Below are positions 60,106 to 64,000 of a DNA stretch of 64,000 bases, in pieces. This stretch comes from Streptomyces sp. DG1A-41. GTDB lineage: Bacteria; Actinomycetota; Actinomycetes; Streptomycetales; Streptomycetaceae. Position 1 is the first letter of the stretch; the number at the start of each line of letters is the position of its first letter. The notes under the pieces were generated by a model. That model saw only the letters and a list, made by a program, of their open reading frames with translations, had not been told where the DNA came from and ran no database searches. The DNA lies in the NCBI RefSeq assembly GCF_037055355.1, contig NZ_CP146350.1, positions 8,455,001 through 8,519,000 on the forward strand. The letters are read 5' to 3'. Both the position numbers and the translations under genes were made by a program.

Positions 60106-60950
60106 GCGCGCACTCCGTCCGTCTCGTGAACCTGCCCGGGATGGTGCGGCGGCGCGGCCGGCTCGTCGGGAGCCCCGGCGACGACGACCCGGCCCCGCAC
60201 GCGCACCACGTCGACCTGTGTGCCGTAGAGCCGGGAGAGCGACTCGGAGGTCAGCACCTCGTCCGGGGTGCCGACGCGGTGGCCGCCGGGGGCCAGGTAG
60301 AGCACCCGGTCGACCAGCCCGAGCACCGGGTTGATCTCGTGTGTCACGAAGACCACCGCCGTGCCGTGGGAGCGGCGCCGGGCGTCGATCAGCTCGGTGA
60401 CGGCCCGCTGGTGGTTCAGGTCGAGCGACAGCAGCGGCTCGTCGCACAGCAGGAGGCGCGGGTCGGTCGCCAGGGCCTGCCCGATGCGCACGCGTTGCCG
60501 TTCGCCGCCGGACAGCATGCCGAGCGGGACGCCGGCGTAGGCCGAGGCCCCGACCGACTCGAGGATCTCGTCCACGCGGCGGTGGATTGCGCCGGTGCGC
60601 AGGCGCGGGCCGAAGCGGTGCCCGTCGATGCCGAACCGCACGAGGTCCCGGGCGCGCAGCAGGGCCTGCGCGGACAGCGCCGCCTGTTGCGGGACGTAAC
60701 CGATGTGCCGGGCGGCCTCGCGAGCGGACCGGCCGAGGACGGTCAGCGTCCCGGCGGACAGCGGCCGACGGCCCAGCAGCGCCCGTACGAAACTGGTCTT
60801 GCCCGCTCCGTTCGGCCCCAGTACGGCCAGGAACTCCCCGGGCCGTACGTCGAGGTCGAGACCGCTCCACACCGTGCGGTCGCCGTAGGACAGGGCCGCG
60901 CCGCGCAGACTGACGACAGGAGCGCCGTCCTGCCGGACCGCCGGGGTCAC
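60102..60950 (-). CDS. Zinc/manganese ABC importer ATPase (ZnuC-like)
   Basis: 282 aa, GTG start within a 4-bp overlap of the binding-protein gene. Walker A 'VLGPNGAGKTSFVRALLG', Q-loop 'IGYVPQQAAL', signature 'MLSGGERQRVRIGQAL', Walker B 'LLLCDEPLLSLD', H-loop 'VVFVTHEINP'. It powers metal uptake through the ZnuB-like permease. Confidence 0.93.
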   Translation of the reverse strand: MTPAVRQDGAPVVSLRGAALSYGDRTVWSGLDLDVRPGEFLAVLGPNGAGKTSFVRALLGRRPLSAGTLTVLGRSAREAARHIGYVPQQAALSAQALLRARDLVRFGIDGHRFGPRLRTGAIHRRVDEILESVGASAYAGVPLGMLSGGERQRVRIGQALATDPRLLLCDEPLLSLDLNHQRAVTELIDARRRSHGTAVVFVTHEINPVLGLVDRVLYLAPGGHRVGTPDEVLTSESLSRLYGTQVDVVRVRGRVVVAGAPDEPAAPPHHPGQVHETDGVRA

Positions 60951-61867
60951 TTGGCCAGCGCGCTCGCGAGCGCGTCGACGTTGGCGGTCATCCAGCCGAG
61001 GTAGTCCTTGCCCTTCGGCAGGGTCTCGGTGACGGGCACGACGGGGATGCCGGCCGTCTTGGCCGCCGCCTCGGTCTTCTCGGTCTGCGGGCCGGAGGTC
61101 TGCTCGTTGTAGACGAGTGCCTTGACCTTCCTGCCGCTGAACAGGGCCAGATTCTGCTGGAGGATCCGGGGCGAGACGTCGTCGCCCTCCTCGATCGCCT
61201 CGCTGAACTGCGCGGGTGTCCTGTTCACCAGGCCGCTCGCCTCGATCATGTACAGCGGCACGGGCTCGGTGATAGCCACCGCCTCACCGCCGTGCTCCTT
61301 CTTGATCCGTGCCTCCTTCGCCTCCAGGGGCGCGAGCTCGGCCTTGAAGGCGGTGGCGTTGTTCCTGAAGGCGGCCGCGTCGGCCGGGTCGGCCTTGGCG
61401 AGGGCCGCGGATATGCGGTCGGCGACGCGGGCGATGGTGGGGAAGTCGTACCAGACGTGCTCGTTCAGCTCGCCGCCCTTCGGCGCGGTCCTGCCGGACA
61501 CCCGCACCGCGTCGATCACCTCGGCGGAGTCGTTGTTGCCGCTCTTCAGCATGCGGTCGACGAAGTCGTCGTAGCCGCCGCCGTTCTCGACGACGACCTT
61601 CGCCTTGGACAGGGCCAGCTGGTTCTGGGTGTCGGCCTCGTAGGAGTGCGGGTCCTGGTCGGGGTCGCTGATGACCGAGGTGACGTCGACCCTGTCGGCG
61701 CCGATGCTGCGCACGATGTCGCCGTAGACGTTCGTGGAGGCGACCACGGGCACCTTGGCCGAGGCGCTCTTGGCGTCGGCGGAGTCCGACGAGCTGCCGC
61801 AGCCCGCGAGAAGGGCCAGTGACGCGCTGGTCAGCAGCGCCAGGCGGCGGGACGTGGACAGGGGCAT
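60947..61867 (-). CDS. Zinc ABC importer metal-binding lipoprotein (ZnuA-like)
   Basis: 306 aa. Signal peptide ending in lipobox 'LLAGC' (Cys about 23). Metal-site motifs of cluster A-I binding proteins: 'DPDQDPHSYEAD' (first His), 'ELNEHVWYDFPTIARVADRI' (second His), and 'VPLYMIEASGLVNRTPAQFS'. The His-rich loop of classic ZnuA is absent. Upstream are two Zur-like boxes, so zinc repression is likely. First gene of the operon. Confidence 0.92.
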   Translation of the reverse strand: MPLSTSRRLALLTSASLALLAGCGSSSDSADAKSASAKVPVVASTNVYGDIVRSIGADRVDVTSVISDPDQDPHSYEADTQNQLALSKAKVVVENGGGYDDFVDRMLKSGNNDSAEVIDAVRVSGRTAPKGGELNEHVWYDFPTIARVADRISAALAKADPADAAAFRNNATAFKAELAPLEAKEARIKKEHGGEAVAITEPVPLYMIEASGLVNRTPAQFSEAIEEGDDVSPRILQQNLALFSGRKVKALVYNEQTSGPQTEKTEAAAKTAGIPVVPVTETLPKGKDYLGWMTANVDALASALAK

Positions 61868-61920
61868 GGCTCCTCCATGACGGATGTTCAGAGGGGTTGT
61901 CCGGCAGGCGCCACGCTAGA

Positions 61921-61975
61921 TGGCAATGAATGTCAAGAGCGGGTTCTGGCCGAAGTCATGTGAAAACCATTGCCG
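61921..61975 (-). promoter_or_regulatory. Two Zur-like boxes before the zinc importer
   Basis: TGGCAATGAATGTCA (61921-61935) agrees with the Streptomyces Zur palindrome TGAAAATGATTTTCA at 11 of 15 positions. TGAAAACCATTGCCG (61961-61975) agrees at 10 of 15. They are 40 bp apart and 54-108 bp upstream of the lipoprotein start codon. Confidence 0.55.
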
Positions 61976-61991
61976 ATTATTGACGAAGGCT

Positions 61992-62029
61992 CTGGACTAG
62001 CGGTCCAGCTGCTAGACGTATAGTCTAGC
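61992..62029. promoter_or_regulatory. Twin inverted repeats at the YheO-type regulator promoter
   Basis: CTGGAC-TAGCG-GTCCAG (61992-62008) and GCTAGAC-GTATA-GTCTAGC (62011-62029) are perfect repeats with identical 5-bp spacers, centred 20 bp apart. A -10 hexamer TATAGT (62019-62024) lies in the second and ends 8 nt before the ATG, with no Shine-Dalgarno, so the transcript may be leaderless. Autoregulation is the simplest reading. Confidence 0.7.
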
Positions 62030-62032
62030 TCC

Positions 62033-62725
62033 ATGCGAGAGACTCTGGCCGCGGAACGGGACGCGATCCTGGCCGCGCTGACACCGGTCGTCGACGGGAT
62101 CGCCGCGACCTTCGGGCCGGTCTGCGAAGTCGTGCTGCACGACTACCGGAACCCGGAGAAGTCGGTCGTCGCCGTGGCCGGATCGGTGACCGGGCGGACG
62201 GTGGGCGGTGCGATGAGCGAGATCGGCATGCACGTCCTCGCTCGCGGCGACGCGGCGGCCGACGAACTGAACTACGTCACCCGCACCCGCAACGGGACGC
62301 TGGTGAAGTCCTCCACGATGGTGCTGCGGGACTCCACGGGAGCCGTGTTCGGCGCGCTCTGCGTCAACGTGGACGTCAGCGCCGTCACCCAGGTCCACGG
62401 TCTGCTCGGCACCCTCGCTGGAATCGGCGCGGCCCCCGCGGAGCTGCCGACCACCACCTTCGGCAACGACATCGACTCCGTGGTCGACGCCCTCGTCGAC
62501 GCCCACCAGTCGAAACAGCGCGGCAGCTGGGCGGAGCTCGACCGGGCGGAACGCCTGGAGCTGTTCGGCGGGCTGGACACCCGCGGTGTCTTCGCTGTGC
62601 GCGGCGCGGTCGAGCAGGTCGCCGCCCGGCTCGGCATCTCCCGCGCCTCCGCCTACAACTACCTCTCCCAGGCCCGGGCCGCCCACGACACGACGTCCGA
62701 CACTTCCGCTGGAGGGCAAGCGTGA
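62033..62725 (+). CDS. YheO/DauR-type PAS-HTH transcriptional regulator
   Basis: 230 aa. The N-terminal YheO-like PAS domain is 'ALTPVVDGIAATFGPVCEVV', then 'LHDYRNPEKSVVAVAGSVTG' and 'VLRDSTGAVFGALCVNVDVS' (about 10-125). The C-terminal HTH is 'GLDTRGVFAVRGAVEQVAAR', then 'LGISRASAYNYLSQAR' (about 183-218). DauR-type proteins regulate amino-acid catabolic genes. It overlaps the PLP enzyme gene by 4 bp, so both are one unit, controlled from the twin repeats at its promoter. Confidence 0.92.
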   Translation: MRETLAAERDAILAALTPVVDGIAATFGPVCEVVLHDYRNPEKSVVAVAGSVTGRTVGGAMSEIGMHVLARGDAAADELNYVTRTRNGTLVKSSTMVLRDSTGAVFGALCVNVDVSAVTQVHGLLGTLAGIGAAPAELPTTTFGNDIDSVVDALVDAHQSKQRGSWAELDRAERLELFGGLDTRGVFAVRGAVEQVAARLGISRASAYNYLSQARAAHDTTSDTSAGGQA

Positions 62726-63696
62726 CGACCACCCCACCGGTCACCCTCGACGACGTCCGGGACGCCGCAGCCCGGCTCCAGGGCGTCGCCCACCGCACGC
62801 CCGTCCTGCGCTCCCGCACCCTGGACGCACTCGCCGGTGCCGAGATCCACCTCAAGTGCGAGAACTTCCAGCGTGTCGGCGCCTTCAAGTTCCGCGGCGC
62901 CTACAACGCCGCCTCCCGTCTCGGCCCCGACCAGCTGTCCCGGGGCATCGCCGCCTACTCCTCCGGCAACCACGCGCAGGCCGTCGCCCTGGCCGCCCGC
63001 GAGCTCGGCACCACCGCCGTGATCGTCATGCCGGAGGACGCCCCGCCGTCCAAGCGGGCGGCCACCGCCGGCTACGGCGCCGAGATCGTCACCTACGACC
63101 GCTACACCGGCGACCGCGTCGCCATCGCCGAGGCCCTGGCCGCCGAGCGGGGTCTCGCCGTCATCCCGCCGTACGAGCACCCGCACATCATGGCCGGGCA
63201 GGGCACGGCCGCACTCGAACTCCTCGACGAAGTCGGGGAACTGGGGGCGCTGCTGACGCCGGTCGGTGGCGGCGGGCTCATGGCCGGCAGTGCCACGGCG
63301 GCCAGGGGCCTGCACCCGGACATCCGGATGATCGGCATCGAACCGGAGGCCGGGGACGACACCAAGCGCTCGCTGGAGGCGGGCCGGCGCATCAGCATCC
63401 CGGTGCCGCGCACCATCGCCGACGGACAGGCCCTGCACACTCCCGGCGAACTCACCTTCTCCGTCAACCGGAGGCTCGTCGACGACATCGTCCTGGTCAC
63501 TGACGACGAGATCCGGGACGCTATGCGGTTCGCCTTCGAACGCCTGAAGATCGTCGTCGAGCCGAGCGGCGCCACCCCCCTGGCCGCCCTGCTCACGGGC
63601 CGCGCGGGCCCTCTCCCGCGCCGCGTCGGCGTCATCGTCTCCGGCGGCAACATCGACGCCGAGCGCTTCGCCGAGCTCTGCGGAGGTCGGGCCTGA
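62722..63696 (+). CDS. Threonine dehydratase/serine racemase-family PLP enzyme
   Basis: 324 aa, GTG start. Fold-type II PLP enzyme: the Schiff-base Lys is in 'NFQRVGAFKFRGAYNAASRL' (about 52-54), phosphate loop 'LTPVGGGGLMAGSATAARGL' (about 180), and 'VVEPSGATPLAALLTGR' near the end. There is no C-terminal ACT regulatory domain, as in catabolic threonine dehydratase, serine racemase and threo-3-hydroxyaspartate ammonia-lyase. The YheO-type regulator suggests catabolism of a specific, possibly unusual, hydroxy-amino acid. Confidence 0.9.
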   Translation: MTTTPPVTLDDVRDAAARLQGVAHRTPVLRSRTLDALAGAEIHLKCENFQRVGAFKFRGAYNAASRLGPDQLSRGIAAYSSGNHAQAVALAARELGTTAVIVMPEDAPPSKRAATAGYGAEIVTYDRYTGDRVAIAEALAAERGLAVIPPYEHPHIMAGQGTAALELLDEVGELGALLTPVGGGGLMAGSATAARGLHPDIRMIGIEPEAGDDTKRSLEAGRRISIPVPRTIADGQALHTPGELTFSVNRRLVDDIVLVTDDEIRDAMRFAFERLKIVVEPSGATPLAALLTGRAGPLPRRVGVIVSGGNIDAERFAELCGGRA

Positions 63697-63801
63697 GCGG
63701 GCGTTCCCCCGGTTGGCGGCCCCTGATGGACGGGCGGACGATTGAGGAGTAGGAGGCCGGCCGCCGACGGCGGTGTCCAGGGCCGCCGGGAGACCGGCCC
63801 C

Positions 63802-63821
63802 GGCCGCGGTGCACCGCGGCC
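63802..63821. repeat. 20-bp palindrome before the cupin gene
   Basis: GGCCGCGG-TGCA-CCGCGGCC is a perfect palindrome (63802-63821), 15 bp before the cupin start codon and 105 bp after the PLP enzyme stop. It may terminate the upstream operon or be an operator for the cupin gene. Confidence 0.5.
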
Positions 63822-63836
63822 TGAAGGGAGCGCGTC

Positions 63837-64000
63837 ATGTTGGAAGTGAAGACGCTCGACAAGCCGGACGAGCGACGTGATTTTCCCCGCGGTCACATGG
63901 AAGCCGTCCACATGACGGATCTCGACTTCGCCGTGGCGACGTTCGAGCCCGGCTGGCGCTGGTCCGAGTCCGTGGGCCCGATCGCGGGCACCGAGAGCTG
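63837..64000 (+). CDS. Cupin-domain protein, cut by the window end
   Basis: Starts at ATG 63837 with AAGGGAG upstream and stays open to the last base (54 codons visible). It begins 'MLEVKTLDKPDERRDFPRGH' and continues 'DLDFAVATFEPGWRWSESVG', matching the start of small stand-alone cupins (F-x-P-G-W-R-W-S). Such proteins are single beta-barrels of about 110-120 aa with unknown ligands. Confidence 0.8.
   Translation, partial: MLEVKTLDKPDERRDFPRGHMEAVHMTDLDFAVATFEPGWRWSESVGPIAGTES

Noticed and set aside
1..64000. tRNA, rRNA, CRISPR arrays, prophage or integrase genes
   Set aside because: No tRNA-like cloverleaf segments, regular spacer-repeat arrays or recombinase motifs were noticed while reading both strands; a dedicated RNA search was not possible.

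Overview
The window is very GC-rich and its genes show the strong G/C third-position bias of a Streptomyces or close relative. Supporting signs are a mycothiol-type maleylpyruvate isomerase-fold enzyme, a carbohydrate ABC importer without its own ATPase (usual where a shared MsiK-type ATPase exists), many GTG starts, 4-bp ATGA/GTGA gene overlaps, and a Ser/Thr kinase with an extracytoplasmic tail. No rRNA, tRNA, CRISPR array, phage or transposase gene was seen. All product names come from reading motifs and overall family resemblance in the translated sequence; nothing was searched.

Region by region. (1) 0-5.2 kb: a hydrolase relic, a hypothetical gene, a DM13 membrane-anchored protein, a divergent LysR/EamA pair, and a DeoR-HAD pair. 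(2) 5.3-9.8 kb: a sugar or polyol uptake operon on the minus strand (solute-binding lipoprotein, two permeases, Zn alcohol dehydrogenase). (3) 9.9-14.5 kb: a decay zone with a frameshifted PKS module remnant (ER-KR-ACP), an ABC exporter, and a membrane-protein pseudogene interrupted by a perfect 25-bp fold-back palindrome. (4) 14.5-18.4 kb: a mycothiol-family enzyme, an amidinotransferase, and a TetR/FAD-monooxygenase pair with two clear operators. (5) 18.4-21.3 kb: cbiMNQO cobalt transporter under a cobalamin riboswitch. (6) 21.4-30.6 kb: Ser/Thr kinase, MFS protein, a fused dipeptide/nickel-type permease with a GNAT, then assorted single genes and two damaged ones. (7) 30.7-34.1 kb: a copper-flavoured group (CsoR-like operator, DUF4396, Met/His-rich membrane protein, ECF sigma factor), then two truncated relics joined at their 5' ends.

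(8) 34.1-49.8 kb is the most interesting part. A glutamine-synthetase-like ligase and a cytochrome P450 run leftward. Divergently run a small ferredoxin, a ferredoxin reductase, an acetoacetate-decarboxylase-like protein, a semialdehyde dehydrogenase, a LigB-type extradiol dioxygenase and an FAA hydrolase. A TetR regulator, an APC permease, a PuuC-like aldehyde dehydrogenase, a PuuD-like gamma-glutamyl hydrolase, a MarR regulator, an LLM flavin enzyme and a GAF-LuxR regulator follow. The parts of a gamma-glutamylated-amine pathway and a homoprotocatechuate-type meta-cleavage pathway are interleaved. A recurring palindrome, roughly TCGTTTG-N4-CAAACGA, lies upstream of at least six transcription units here, so I infer a regulon for catabolism of an amine, possibly an aromatic one.

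(9) 50.0-55.3 kb: a ribose-type ABC importer (lipoprotein, double ATPase, permease) with a YtcJ-type amidohydrolase. (10) 55.3-57.7 kb: a ribbon-helix-helix (HicB-like) gene preceded by helically phased TGCCA repeats, a DUF4097 protein, and a DrrA-DrrB exporter collapsed by an internal deletion. (11) 57.7-64 kb: a second P450/ferredoxin pair, a zinc ABC importer with Zur-like boxes, a YheO-type regulator with two inverted repeats at its promoter, a threonine-dehydratase-family PLP enzyme, and the start of a cupin gene cut by the window end.
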